Source: Agrobacterium rosae (GTDB taxonomy: Bacteria > Pseudomonadota > Alphaproteobacteria > Rhizobiales > Rhizobiaceae). Taken from it: a stretch of DNA of 64,000 bases. Where the stretch lies: positions 1-64,000 of the forward strand of contig NZ_NXEJ01000013.1 of the NCBI RefSeq assembly GCF_002915175.1, in the 5' to 3' direction. The notes under the pieces were generated by a model. That model searched no databases and was not told the origin of the DNA. It was given only the letters and a program-made list of their open reading frames with translations. Shown one piece after another: positions 47,849-58,281 of this stretch (within the stretch, counting starts at the first letter, position 1; the number at the start of each line of letters is the position of its first letter). The translations under genes and the position numbers were made by a program.

Positions 47849-48916
47849 TCAACACATCTTCAGGTATAAGGCTCCCCATTTTGCGGTCAGATGCTCCGGA
47901 GAAAGTTCACCCATGCCCAATTTCTCCAGAGTTATGCCTGTCTCGTTGAAGTCTTCATTCGCGAGCTCAGAGGCATTGTCGAGGACCCAATCAATTGCAC
48001 TGGTGTCGATGTCGAACATCAGGGCTAGTTCCTTGAAAAGAGGCAGGATGCGACAGTCTTCCGTGAGGTATCGGTGCTTCATGTCCTTCGGCACCCCTTT
48101 CGTGGCATTGTGCGACGGGGAGTTGCAAGCAAATGATTCAAGATCCGGCTCGTTCATCCCGTACCAGCGGTTGTCGAGATCAATGGTACGCAGAACCTGA
48201 AAACCGAAACGTTCCACGATTTTAATTCTGACCTCATCGAGTAATTCCATTTTATCGCAAACCTCTTTTGTCATTCCACCCTTGTAGAAATAGAAATCCT
48301 CCTGATTTCTGATCCTGTCGGCGTTCATGATGACGGTAGCAGGGTGGAATATAACGTTGGTGTTCAGAAGGGCTACATCAAGAATATTGGCGCGCCACTC
48401 AACACCCCGGGGAAACAAGGAGCTAACCTCGTCACGAGTCTCTTCAGAGAGGGGATTGAGCGACGCTATTTCAATTATATTTTTTATCGCTTTTACATAG
48501 ATAGCCCCGTCCTCCCATCTGCAGCCATATGGTGCTGTGGAGGCCTCGATGGTTGCAGCAGTTGCAATAGGGTTTCCTAACAGGCTCGACATGTGCCCGG
48601 GCAACCAGAAGAGCAGTTTCTCGGTTAGGTCATAGTGATTCAGATAAGAGCTCAGTTCTTCACGCGCTCCCGCTTTTGAAGGAATGGTTACAAATACAGA
48701 TCGAGCGCTTTTGAGTGCAGCACCAAGGTCACTGTGTACTGTAGGCCAGAAATGCCCAGAAACAGCGCCCTTGGCTTTCAGCCCTTGATCGCGGAGGTTG
48801 GCGCTGTTGCCGGAGTGATGAGGATGTGTCCACAACGAGACTTCGCGGTCTCGATTGCAAAGGTCAGCAGTTAAAGCACAGCCCAAGGTGCCAGCACCGA
48901 TGATGAGTACAGCCAT
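47849..48916 (-). CDS. sus: T-DNA opine synthase of the octopine/nopaline dehydrogenase family (probably succinamopine synthase)
   Basis: 355 aa. The N-terminal Rossmann motif is VLIIGAGTLGCALTADL. The C-terminal NAD/NADP octopine-nopaline dehydrogenase domain has SPSHNATKG, PKDMKHRYLTEDC and an NTNVIFHPATVIMN segment (compare SNTNPVAHPA in octopine synthase); the conserved His in NVIFHPA is likely catalytic. These enzymes reductively condense an amino acid with an alpha-keto acid. It sits at the right end, where nopaline plasmids have nos, with a strong plant TATA box (48993-49000). Its substrate is inferred: a nopaline-like T-DNA lacking nos fits succinamopine (asparagine plus 2-oxoglutarate). 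Leucinopine- or vitopine-type synthases are alternatives. Confidence 0.75.
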   Translation of the reverse strand: MAVLIIGAGTLGCALTADLCNRDREVSLWTHPHHSGNSANLRDQGLKAKGAVSGHFWPTVHSDLGAALKSARSVFVTIPSKAGAREELSSYLNHYDLTEKLLFWLPGHMSSLLGNPIATAATIEASTAPYGCRWEDGAIYVKAIKNIIEIASLNPLSEETRDEVSSLFPRGVEWRANILDVALLNTNVIFHPATVIMNADRIRNQEDFYFYKGGMTKEVCDKMELLDEVRIKIVERFGFQVLRTIDLDNRWYGMNEPDLESFACNSPSHNATKGVPKDMKHRYLTEDCRILPLFKELALMFDIDTSAIDWVLDNASELANEDFNETGITLEKLGMGELSPEHLTAKWGALYLKMC

Positions 48917-48992
48917 TTGGTGAAAATATTGGCAATTGTTGTGTTTGATCGTTTTTGATGATGGGATACTTCGACAACCAAAGCCAACTTCT

Positions 48993-49000
48993 TATTTATA
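48993..49000 (-). promoter_or_regulatory. Plant-type TATA box of the right-end opine synthase
   Basis: Minus-strand TATAAATA, a consensus plant TATA box, 77 bases before the ATG at 48916. Confidence 0.7.
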
Positions 49001-49318
49001 AATCGTGAGGTGCGACTACGGTTCGATCTGCAAAGTCAGGAATGGCTGCCAACTGACGCTAAAAGTCTAGGAGCATGGGCCTCAACCTTTGAAAATTGAG
49101 GTGAGCTTATCTTCAAATGTCGCAGAATGACGGGTGCATTTGTTTTATCAGGAAATCTTCAATTTTTGTGGTCCCGACCAAGCTTTAATTTTCTTTCGTG
49201 GGTCCGCGTATGTTTGTCGTACGTGGAAAAACTGCATCGGAAGAAACTCCAGTGATATAAGGAAAGATGTATGATGCCAATGAATTTGCCCCTATTGTCT
49301 AGCTTCATGATGGCCAGG

Positions 49319-49343
49319 TGACAGGATATATCAAGCTGTAGCG
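49319..49343 (+). repeat. T-DNA right border (25-bp border repeat)
   Basis: Starts TGACAGGATATATC, a perfect match to the conserved 13-base core, then CAAGCT and GTAGCG. The last three bases depart from the consensus GTMAAN seen at the left border. It is a direct repeat of 30555-30579, making the T-DNA 18,789 bp long. No other copy of the core was seen in the window. Confidence 0.9.
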
Positions 49344-49348
49344 TACGT

Positions 49349-49360
49349 CTGTGCATTTGT
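49349..49360 (+). promoter_or_regulatory. Possible overdrive next to the right border
   Basis: CTGTGCATTTGT, five bases outside the right border, resembles the overdrive core CTGTRTNTGTTTGT with one base missing. Overdrive, bound by VirC1 and VirC2, normally lies just right of the right border. A second partial match (GTATGTTTGT, 49208-49217) is inside the T-DNA. Confidence 0.4.
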
Positions 49361-49433
49361 ACGTCCATATGGTCGGTTATTCCTCTCTGGGTGAACTCGT
49401 TAATATGAACGCAATGTGCATTTGCGTTAGAAA

Positions 49434-50531
49434 CTACGTGTAGCTCGTTTGAGCAATTTTGCCTTTGGCGTTGTATCCGTTCGGAACCAGACACTGCACT
49501 GCCGCCATGGTGTCGAAATCCAGCTCTCCGAGTAAGTTGTTATCGCCGGAAAGGGACCGCCCATAACAAGCATTCAGAATTTCAACGCCGCTTCGGTGCA
49601 AGGGAACGTCAACATCCGCGAGTTCTGCAAGTTGAATCGCAGGAACAAGACCAAATGGAACATCCTCGAGGACATACCTTGTTTCAGTGTCTGCCGGTCC
49701 CAAAGGGTCGTTACCGCGTTCCACAAGAATGGCAGAGGCCTCCGCGACACTGTCAGCCGTGATCCCGAAAGATTTGGCGAAATGATCAAGAATAGACGGG
49801 ACCAACTTTCCATAGGCCGACGCAATTGCGAGACGTTCCCTATCAATGGCCTCCACGAGCCTGCCAACGGTGGGCGTTACGTTGGTTCTCTGGCCCCAGC
49901 TTTCTTTTCGCTCGATACGAGTGAGATTGCATAATGCCGTTGCGAGATGGCTTTCAGGATTGGTGTTGCTAAGAACGATTGTGAGAATGTCGTCCTTGAC
50001 GGCGAAGCGGTCGCCGAACAGTTGTGCACATGTCTCCTGAGAGGAGACGGAGCAAGATACTGGGACCGCCGCGATGTCGACTTTACCTCTTATCGCCCCG
50101 ATTTTAACCTCGGTCGGAGACTGGGCTTTCGATGTCAAAACGGTGGTGTTCCAGACGACGATCGGGATCACAGTTCCACGTTCCGCCAGTTTCTTCGACA
50201 GATAAAGGGCTGAAAACGATAGGTGTGCACTGATTATGATTGTGTGTCGTTGCTCCAGGTGAGGGATCAGGCTGTCTAGAACGAAGCGATGGCCGTAAGC
50301 AGGTAGGGCCAACACAATGACGTCGCCCTCCGCCAAGTCTTTTGCATTCCGGCAAACGCCTGGATGAAATTCTCCGGTAATCACACCGGTGACCTTTAAC
50401 GGGGCACCCTCGACAAGCGCTTTCGTCCGTTGGCCGGACGGAGACCAGACGCTGACGTCGTGGCCGCGCTGCAGCAGAAAGGCTGCATATCCCATTGCGA
50501 TTGCGCCTGCCCCTGCTATTGTTGCCTTCAT
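49434..50531 (-). CDS. Bacterial opine dehydrogenase homologue outside the right border
   Basis: 365 aa from the ATG at 50531 (MKATIAGAGAIAMGYAAFLL), preceded by GAAAGG. It is of the octopine/nopaline dehydrogenase type, with an N-terminal dinucleotide fold, a middle SNTNPESHLATALCN segment (compare NTNVIFHPATV in the T-DNA synthase), and a C-terminal domain. It is outside the T-DNA, last in the minus-strand opine operon, 100 bases after the transporter ATPase gene. It could run in the oxidative direction on an opine or cleave a product, or it may be the ancestor type of the T-DNA synthase. Longer in-frame starts (50645) overlap the transporter gene. Confidence 0.75.
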   Translation of the reverse strand: MKATIAGAGAIAMGYAAFLLQRGHDVSVWSPSGQRTKALVEGAPLKVTGVITGEFHPGVCRNAKDLAEGDVIVLALPAYGHRFVLDSLIPHLEQRHTIIISAHLSFSALYLSKKLAERGTVIPIVVWNTTVLTSKAQSPTEVKIGAIRGKVDIAAVPVSCSVSSQETCAQLFGDRFAVKDDILTIVLSNTNPESHLATALCNLTRIERKESWGQRTNVTPTVGRLVEAIDRERLAIASAYGKLVPSILDHFAKSFGITADSVAEASAILVERGNDPLGPADTETRYVLEDVPFGLVPAIQLAELADVDVPLHRSGVEILNACYGRSLSGDNNLLGELDFDTMAAVQCLVPNGYNAKGKIAQTSYT

Positions 50532-50631
50532 TGGCGATGGCCTTTCAAAAAGAGGCCGACCACGAGATGTCGCGGTCGGTGTAGGTTTATGATTTTCGTG
50601 ATGTTGCGCCCTGTCGTGGGCGTGCGGTGCA

Positions 50632-52494
50632 TCAGTTTGTCTCATCCATCCTGACTAGATGCCCTTCCGAAACTTCACGGTACTGTCTTGCAGGGGGCTC
50701 ATAGCCAATCGGCCGGACCGGGCTTTTCAGTTCGTCGCTTGCGATGCCCCGCCGGATCCTGCGTCGCGCAGGATCCGGCACAGGTACCGCCGCCATAAGC
50801 TTCTTGGTGTACGGATGCTGGGGATTTTCGAACACGGCGGCGCGAGGTCCGATTTCGACGATCTCGCCGAGATACATGACCGCCACGCGATGGCTCACCC
50901 GCTCCACGACCGCCATATCGTGAGAGATGAAGAGGAAGGCGAGGTCGAGGCTCTGTTGCAGATCAAGCAACAGGTTACAAACCTGCGCTTTGATCGATAC
51001 GTCAAGCGCGGAAACCGCCTCGTCGGCAACGATGATCTTTGGGTCGAGCATCAGCGCGCGGGCGATGGCGACGCGCTGCCGCTGACCACCGGAAAACTCG
51101 TGGGGAAAACGCCTCATCATCTCGGGCGATAGCCCAACTTTTTCCATCAGTGCGGCGGCCTTGTCGCGCGCTTGCGATGCCGTTCCAAGCCGATGCTGAA
51201 TAAATGGCTCGACAAGGGCGCTGCCGATGCTCAGTCGCGGATTGAGTGAAGCATATGGATCCTGAAACACCATCTGGATCGAGCGACGCATTTTACGAAG
51301 CGAGGAATGATCGAGCTTCATGACATCGTGACCATCAATGACGACGTTGCCGCTAGTCGGATTCAGGAGACGTGTGATTGATCGGCCGGTCGTCGATTTG
51401 CCACAACCCGATTCCCCGACGAGTGAGAGGGTTTCTCCTTGGAAGAGGTTGAAGGACACCTTCTCGACCGCGTGCACGGCGCCTGCTTTTCGGCTGAAAA
51501 AGCCGGAACGTATGTTGAACCGCATTGTCAGGTCTTTGACATCGAGGATCGGCGCCTTGTGCCGGGCGACAGTATCGTTCACCTCGGCGAGCGGCTGTTC
51601 TTCGCCAGTCTTGCTGTCGACGATCGGGAACCGCAATGGCAGTTTCCGGTCCGCCATGGAGCCAAGGCGCGGTACAGCCGAAAGCAGCGCACGCGTGTAC
51701 GGATGTCTACCCCGATGGAAGATGTCGTCAGTCGCTCCTGTTTCCACCGCATCCCCGCGAAACATGACGATCGTTCGGTCCGCCACTTCCGCCACGACAC
51801 CCATATCGTGGGTAATGAAAAGGACCGAAGTACCTTCCTCTTCCTGCAGGGTCTTGATGAGATCAAGAATCTGACCCTGGATGGTCACATCCAACGCTGT
51901 TGTGGGCTCGTCGGCGATCAGCAGCTTCGGTTTGGAGGCGAGCGCCATGGCGATCATGACGCGCTGACGCATGCCCCCAGAGAACTGATGCGGATATTCG
52001 TCGTACCGGCCCTTGGCGTTGGGAATCCGAACCTTTTCAAGCAATCTCAGGACTTCGCCCTTGGCTTCAGCTGCGGAAATTTCTGTATGAACGGTCAGCG
52101 CTTCAGCGATCTGCTTGCCGATCGGGATGATCGGATTGAGCGAGGTCATTGGCTCCTGAAAGATCATTGAGATCTCATTGCCGCGGACCTGACGCATTTC
52201 CTCTTCCGGGAGCGAAAGGAGATTTCTTCCGGCAAGAATGACCTTCCCTTCCACTTTGCTCGACCGTGCCGCCAGAAGCCGCATGATGGAAAGCGAAGTG
52301 ACGGATTTGCCGGAGCCGGACTCTCCGACGATCGCCACAGTCTCACCGGGCGCGATATCGAACGAGATATTACGAATGACCTCTTTCCAGCCGTTCTCGA
52401 TCTTGAATGAGGTCGTCAGATCCTGGACGGAGAGCACCGGGGCAAAGTGGGCCGGAGTTCGGCCGGCGACGCTTTCTTGAATTGGCACGGTCAT
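50632..52494 (-). CDS. ABC transporter ATPase with two fused nucleotide-binding domains (peptide/opine type)
   Basis: 620 aa. Two DppD/DppF-like ATPase domains are joined: Walker A GESGSGKS near residue 57 with FSGGMRQR near 170, and Walker A GESGCGKS near 360 with FSGGQRQR near 470, both with DEPTT/DEAVS Walker B regions. The fusion replaces the usual pair of ATPases energising a dipeptide/opine importer. The start overlaps the upstream permease stop by 4 bases; all genes up to 58199 are coupled. Confidence 0.9.
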   Translation of the reverse strand: MTVPIQESVAGRTPAHFAPVLSVQDLTTSFKIENGWKEVIRNISFDIAPGETVAIVGESGSGKSVTSLSIMRLLAARSSKVEGKVILAGRNLLSLPEEEMRQVRGNEISMIFQEPMTSLNPIIPIGKQIAEALTVHTEISAAEAKGEVLRLLEKVRIPNAKGRYDEYPHQFSGGMRQRVMIAMALASKPKLLIADEPTTALDVTIQGQILDLIKTLQEEEGTSVLFITHDMGVVAEVADRTIVMFRGDAVETGATDDIFHRGRHPYTRALLSAVPRLGSMADRKLPLRFPIVDSKTGEEQPLAEVNDTVARHKAPILDVKDLTMRFNIRSGFFSRKAGAVHAVEKVSFNLFQGETLSLVGESGCGKSTTGRSITRLLNPTSGNVVIDGHDVMKLDHSSLRKMRRSIQMVFQDPYASLNPRLSIGSALVEPFIQHRLGTASQARDKAAALMEKVGLSPEMMRRFPHEFSGGQRQRVAIARALMLDPKIIVADEAVSALDVSIKAQVCNLLLDLQQSLDLAFLFISHDMAVVERVSHRVAVMYLGEIVEIGPRAAVFENPQHPYTKKLMAAVPVPDPARRRIRRGIASDELKSPVRPIGYEPPARQYREVSEGHLVRMDETN

Positions 52495-53365
52495 TGCGCG
52501 CTCCTTGTTTTCGGATCGATCGCGTCACGGAGCGCGTCACCAAGTATGTTGAGGGCGAGTACGGTAAGGAGAATGGCAAGCGAAGGAAACACAACGAGCC
52601 ACCATCCGCTCAGGATGTTTTCGAAACCCTCACGGATCATGCCGCCCCACGTGGCGGTTGGCGGCAGAACGCCAAGGCCGATGAAGGCCAGCGATGCTTC
52701 CGTTCGAATGGCGGAGGCCATCCAGAGCGATGCGACGACCACAATGTCCGATAGAATGTTCGGGAGTATATGAACGCCCATGATCCGGAGTGGCGAGAAA
52801 CCCAGCGACCGTCCCGCCTCAACGAAATCACGCCGTTTCATAGCAATCGTTGGTGCCCGGGCGACGCGAGCGAACGGTGCGGTCTCTGTGATTGCAATCG
52901 CGATGATTAGGTTCTCGAAGCTGGCACCGAGCATAGCGGCAACCATCAAGCCCAACAGAAGGGTGGGAAAGGACAGCATGACATCGACGATACCCATCAC
53001 AATCTGATCGAATATGCCGCCGATGTAGCCTGCCAGAATCCCCAGCGCAGACCCGACCACCATCGCAATCATGACGGACAGAAATCCGATGGATAGCGAG
53101 ATGCGCGCTCCGTAAAGGAGGCGGGAAAGAACATCTCGGCCATAACTATCGGTTCCCAACCAGAATTGTGCGGAGGGCGGGGTCAGTCGATGAAGAATAT
53201 TCTGCTTCAAGGGGTCGTATGGCGCGATAAGCGGCGCGAAAACGGCGAGCAAAATAATCAAGGTCAGAAGGCCAATGCCGATCCACGAAAAGCGGTTTCG
53301 ACGGAATGCCTTCAGGACCGGGTTTGGTTGCCGCTCTGGCGCGGCTTGGGAGACAGCGACGTCGG

Positions 53366-53369
<4 letters not shown>
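52491..53369 (-). CDS. ABC transporter permease (DppC type)
   Basis: 292 aa with about six membrane segments. The N-terminal ATLIAPYDP-type OppC signature appears as APLIAPYDPLKQN (about residues 46-58), followed by the EAA loop region ARVARAPTIAMKRRDFVEAG. With the neighbouring DppB-type permease it forms the import channel. The ATG overlaps the previous gene. Confidence 0.9.
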
Positions 53370-54303
<934 letters not shown>

Positions 54304-54307
<4 letters not shown>

Positions 54308-55425
54308 GCGGCGGCCCTTTCGATAGAGACGCGACCTGGGCAGAAGGCGTCCAGATTGGAATTTGTCTGACCATGACAGATCAGATCGGCGATAACTCTT
54401 CCGACAGAGGGCACAAGTTGGAACCCATGCCCGGAGAAGCCGAAAACATGGATCAAGCCTTCGACTTTTTTCGACAATCCGATGACCGGACGGTGGTCTG
54501 ACGTCATGGCTTCCATGCCCGCCCAGGTTCTGACGATCCGGACGTTCTGCAGTTCAGGAAAGACCCGGACCGCCGCTTGTACCGACGCCGCCAACGCGAC
54601 GACATCGACCGCCGCCGACTGCCTGTCGGCGGCAAGCCTGCCTTGCGATCCGCCGCCGATCAGGAGGGTGCCTTGGGATGTCTGCTTCAATGAAAGCTTC
54701 TTGCCGAACGAGCTGACGACCGGGCTGATTTTCGGGACGCTACGTTCCGTCACGACCATCATTGAGGTTCGGATCGCATGCTGTAGCGGATCTCCCGCGA
54801 GAGCCGAGACGTGATCCGCCCACGCGCCTGCCGCGTTGACGACGAGTTCGACTTCGAATGCGCCGCACGTCGTCTCGACGCGCCAACCGTTTTCCGATCG
54901 GATCATGGAGATCACCAGGCATTCTTCGGCGATCTTCACTCCGGCCTTGATGGCTGCGTCCCGGAATGCCCGGACAGCGCGATGCGGATCGGCGGAGCCG
55001 TCGCTCGACACCCAGGCGCCGCCCAGACAGTGGGCAGACAGACCGGGCAGAAGGCGTTGCATTTCCTCAGGGCCGACAAGCTTCTCGTGATGATGTCCCA
55101 TGGCTTCCAGCCGCTTGATGCGCGCCTCGATCTCGTTCAGAGACTGTTCGTCTTCCGCAACCTGTAACTGGCCGCAGGCGACGAAACCGCAGTCGTCACC
55201 GACGAGAGCTTCCATGCCATGCCAGGCTTCGGCAGCCTCGATGCTTAGGGGCAGTTCCGCTACATCCCGACCAAGTGTTCGCACGCCTGCGGCGGTTGCG
55301 CCGGAAGCGTGGCTTCCGAGAAAATGTCGCTCGACGAGGTGTACAGATACACCTCGTTGCGCTGCTTGCAGAGCGGCCGAAATACCGTGAAGACCACCTC
55401 CTATGACCAGGACGTCCGCATTCAT
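54304..55425 (-). CDS. FAD-dependent opine oxidase subunit (OoxB/NoxB-like)
   Basis: 373 aa of the DadA/glycine-oxidase fold. The N-terminal FAD motif is VLVIGGGLHGISAALQAA; the C-terminal FAD signature is HVFGFSGHGFQLVP. In octopine and nopaline plasmids a protein of this kind is the catalytic subunit that oxidises the opine C-N bond to release amino acid and keto acid. It overlaps the OoxA-like gene, as expected for the complex. Confidence 0.85.
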
Positions 55426-56801
55426 GTCGCACCTGCCACATCTTCCAGAGACGCGATTTCGCCAAGCGTAATCGGCTTGAGCGGCGGACGGATATGGAAG
55501 AAGTTCACGTCCTTGATCGGGAGATCATGAACCTCGGCCAGTAGTGCCTGGACCGTATAGCCGCATTGGCGACCCTGACAGGGCCCCATTCCGCAGCGCG
55601 TAGCAGCTTTGACTGCGCTCGGATCGGCGGGGCTGTTACGGGCGGCAGCTCGGATGGCCCCCGCAGTGACTTCTTCGCATCGACATACGACGACATCGTC
55701 GTCGAGCCGGTTCCGTGGAGGCGGGTACATAGCATCGAGGAACGGACGCAATGCGAAGGCTCTTTTACGGCGCTGATCGAGCTTAGATGCGCGGCGAAGG
55801 TTCTCTGTTTCTGAAGAAATTCCAAGTCTGCTGGCAATTCCAAGCGCAGCGATTTCTCCGGAGATAGTCGCGGCAAGCCAGCCCCCAATTCCGCCCGCAT
55901 CACCTGCAACGAAAAGCCCTTCGCGACTGGTTTCTCCCCATCGATCTAGCTTCGCCGCCAGATATCCCTGCTCCTCGTTCCAGTGGTGATCACAGTTCAG
56001 CGCCAGGGTCTCATGGATACGCGGCACGATACCTTCATGGACCAACAGCACGTCCGCTTCAACGCGATGACGCTTTCCCTTCGCTTCCCATGTGAGATAC
56101 TTCAGACACTGGTCGCCGTCGGCTCGCAGGTCAGAGAAACCCCGAACCATCATGCCGCTACGTTTTATGTCGCGGAGCCAGCGCAGTCCTTTGAGCAGGC
56201 CGCCGAAGTCCCTCCAGGCTCGCGGCAATCGACTTACGGCAGACAATTTCGGGGATGCCGCAGTATCGAGATAGCCGGCTATACGTCCACCAAGATTCAG
56301 GAACTGGGTGGCATAGAGGAGTGGCAATGGTCCTGCACCGGCGATCCAGACCTTGCCTTCTGGCAACATTCCACCAGATTTCAGAAGGATCTGGGCGGCT
56401 CCCACCGTCATAACTCCTGGCAGCGTCCAACCTTCAAACGGTACAGGTCGTTCTTGTGCGCCGTTTGAGAGCAGCACCGCGCGAGCCGTGATACGACGCG
56501 CCTTGCCCTCCGATGTAAGGAAAAGGCTCCAGGAGTCTTCAATCTGCCAGACTTGAGTTGACGGGAGATATTCCACGCCGGATGCGCGAAAAGCCGCGGT
56601 AAGCGCCTGACCTTTCTGGTAGTCTGTGCCAAGAGCTTCAAAAACCGGGCTTTTTACGTTGCGCTCGACACCGCGGAATATCTGCCCTCCCGGCGATGGT
56701 TGTTCATCAATGACAACCACAGAGGCACCCAGCTCACGCAAACGTATCGCGGCGCTCATTCCGGCCGGCCCGGCCCCGACGATTGCGACGTCATAGTTCA
56801 T
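55422..56801 (-). CDS. FAD/NAD(P)-type opine oxidase subunit with [2Fe-2S] Cys motif (OoxA/NoxA-like)
   Basis: 459 aa. It starts with an FAD-binding motif (VAIVGAGPAGMSAAIRLREL), has a second dinucleotide-binding region (VWIAGAGPLPLLYA, about 152) and FVAGDAGGIGGWLAA (about 298). The C-terminal Cys cluster (VVCRCEEV then RCGMGPCQGRQC) is a BFD-type [2Fe-2S] domain. This architecture is that of OoxA/NoxA, the electron-accepting subunit of opine oxidase. Confidence 0.85.
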   Translation of the reverse strand: MNYDVAIVGAGPAGMSAAIRLRELGASVVVIDEQPSPGGQIFRGVERNVKSPVFEALGTDYQKGQALTAAFRASGVEYLPSTQVWQIEDSWSLFLTSEGKARRITARAVLLSNGAQERPVPFEGWTLPGVMTVGAAQILLKSGGMLPEGKVWIAGAGPLPLLYATQFLNLGGRIAGYLDTAASPKLSAVSRLPRAWRDFGGLLKGLRWLRDIKRSGMMVRGFSDLRADGDQCLKYLTWEAKGKRHRVEADVLLVHEGIVPRIHETLALNCDHHWNEEQGYLAAKLDRWGETSREGLFVAGDAGGIGGWLAATISGEIAALGIASRLGISSETENLRRASKLDQRRKRAFALRPFLDAMYPPPRNRLDDDVVVCRCEEVTAGAIRAAARNSPADPSAVKAATRCGMGPCQGRQCGYTVQALLAEVHDLPIKDVNFFHIRPPLKPITLGEIASLEDVAGAT

Positions 56802-57109
56802 CGTGAAATCTCCCGGGGTCCGCGCTGACTTTCAATACGCATCCCGTGGCGAACTGGGACGAGACACCCCTGTGTTGACGCAATGCCATCAACGATGGCG
56901 AGACACTCGAAACACACTCCCATTTGACAGTAAGGAAGCCGTGGTTTGCCGCTGACGGGAGAGCGACGTCCCGCTTCCGGAACGCGCAGCAGCACGCTGG
57001 CAACGGTTTCGCCTTCCCAAGCGATGGTCTCGACGCCATTGACTAGGATGGTCATGTCAGCCGTCTTGTCCGGCCGCTCAAGCACACTTTTGAACATCGA
57101 ATCTTCCAT
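56798..57109 (-). CDS. Small [2Fe-2S] ferredoxin-like subunit of the opine oxidase
   Basis: 103 aa. A thiol pattern YCQMGVCFECLAIVDG followed later by QGCLVP is a truncated plant-type ferredoxin ligand set, as in the small subunit of heterotrimeric hydroxyproline/opine-type dehydrogenases. It is encoded between two flavoprotein genes and overlaps both. An in-frame ATG at 57097 is an alternative start. Confidence 0.85.
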   Translation of the reverse strand: MEDSMFKSVLERPDKTADMTILVNGVETIAWEGETVASVLLRVPEAGRRSPVSGKPRLPYCQMGVCFECLAIVDGIASTQGCLVPVRHGMRIESQRGPREISR

Positions 57110-58199
57110 TTGAAAAAGCGGACAGGTCAGTAGACAACCGGCCTTCGATCATTGCAGGCGCCACGATAGCGGCATGGGCAGCGGCCAACGTCACGCCCGA
57201 GTGACAAGCGGCCGCAAAGAGGCCGGGATATTCCTCGGATTGAGCGTATATCGGCGTACCGTCGGGTGGCAGAACCCGGAAGCCGCTCCACTGGCGGACA
57301 AGACGCGCTGACGCCAGAGCAGGAATTATCCGCGTTGCGCGCAAGGCCAGCTTCGTTGCCGAAGCAACAGTAACACCGCGATCTGTGACATTTTCCTTCG
57401 TCGCACCGATCATTACAGTGCCATCGGACGTCTGCCTCAGTCCGCTTGCAGGATAGGGAAGGAGTGGTTCAATGCGTTCCGTAACAAGCAACTGACCACG
57501 ATCTGCTTTAAGCGGAATTTTGAAGCCAAGCGGGTCTGTAAGCGAAGGCGTCGCATGCCCGGCAGCGACGATAACACATGGTGCTTTATAGCTTCCAAGC
57601 GCTGCGGTGACGGTAAATCCGTCAGCGCCGGGAGTGATGGATTGTACGGTGTTGCGGAACAGAATTTTTCCACCGTGAGCAGTCACACCTCGTTGCATGG
57701 CGGCAAGAAGCTGTAATGGGTTCACGTGACCATCAGCCTTACAGTAACTTGCTCCGACGACCTCCGGCCCGAATGCGACTGCTGGCATCATTCGCTCTAG
57801 CTCAGAGCGATCGACCATCCTCAAATCGCTTGCAGACAGGTAATTGTGTGTCCGCTTATTGAGTGTTTCTCGATTTTCGTATTCGGTTTCGCTGAGACAG
57901 TAAACAAAGCCTCCTGGTCGGGAGTAGTCGATACCAACACCCGCCGATTCAGCCAACTCTTGAACAAAATCCGGCCACAGATCGGAACTTTCACCCGTTA
58001 ACTGCTGGTAAGCTGGGGCGTTTGCGCCCTTTCCCTGGGTCCAGACGAGCCCGAAATTCGCACGCGCGGCACGCATGTCCTGATCCTGTCCATCCAGGAC
58101 GATGACGCGTTTCCCGAGTTTGGCTATCCCGTAGGCCAGCGCGGAGCCAACAACGGCCCCGCCCACTACAATTACTTCTGCGTCCACCTTGATCTCCAT
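57078..58199 (-). CDS. Second FAD-dependent amine/opine oxidase-like protein
   Basis: 373 aa. FAD motif VIVVGGAVVGSALAYGIAKL at the N-terminus and SGVTLAAAHAAIVAPAM near the end place it with DadA/ThiO-type enzymes. It is the first gene of the minus-strand operon. The ATG at 58199 (MEIKVDAEV) gives the correct N-terminus; the reading frame is open up to 58517 but that part is antisense to the regulator gene. Its substrate may be a released amino acid or a different opine stereoisomer. Confidence 0.8.
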   Translation of the reverse strand: MEIKVDAEVIVVGGAVVGSALAYGIAKLGKRVIVLDGQDQDMRAARANFGLVWTQGKGANAPAYQQLTGESSDLWPDFVQELAESAGVGIDYSRPGGFVYCLSETEYENRETLNKRTHNYLSASDLRMVDRSELERMMPAVAFGPEVVGASYCKADGHVNPLQLLAAMQRGVTAHGGKILFRNTVQSITPGADGFTVTAALGSYKAPCVIVAAGHATPSLTDPLGFKIPLKADRGQLLVTERIEPLLPYPASGLRQTSDGTVMIGATKENVTDRGVTVASATKLALRATRIIPALASARLVRQWSGFRVLPPDGTPIYAQSEEYPGLFAAACHSGVTLAAAHAAIVAPAMIEGRLSTDLSAFSNGRFDVQKCA

Positions 58200-58281
58200 C
58201 AAATTGTTGCTGAGCTTAGGAAAGCGAGGTAGAAAGTCAAAGTCGTTTATTTCTGTGCGGTATTCGTAGAGGTTATAGCCA
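58200..58281. promoter_or_regulatory. Divergent promoter of the LysR regulator and the opine operon
   Basis: The 82-bp gap separates the LysR gene from the eight-gene minus-strand operon, the classic arrangement for LysR autoregulation plus activation. I did not find a clear T-N11-A palindrome. Confidence 0.5.

Noticed and set aside
49208-49217. GTATGTTTGT as the overdrive
   Set aside because: It matches 10 bases of the core but lies about 100 bp inside the T-DNA; overdrive is expected outside the right border.
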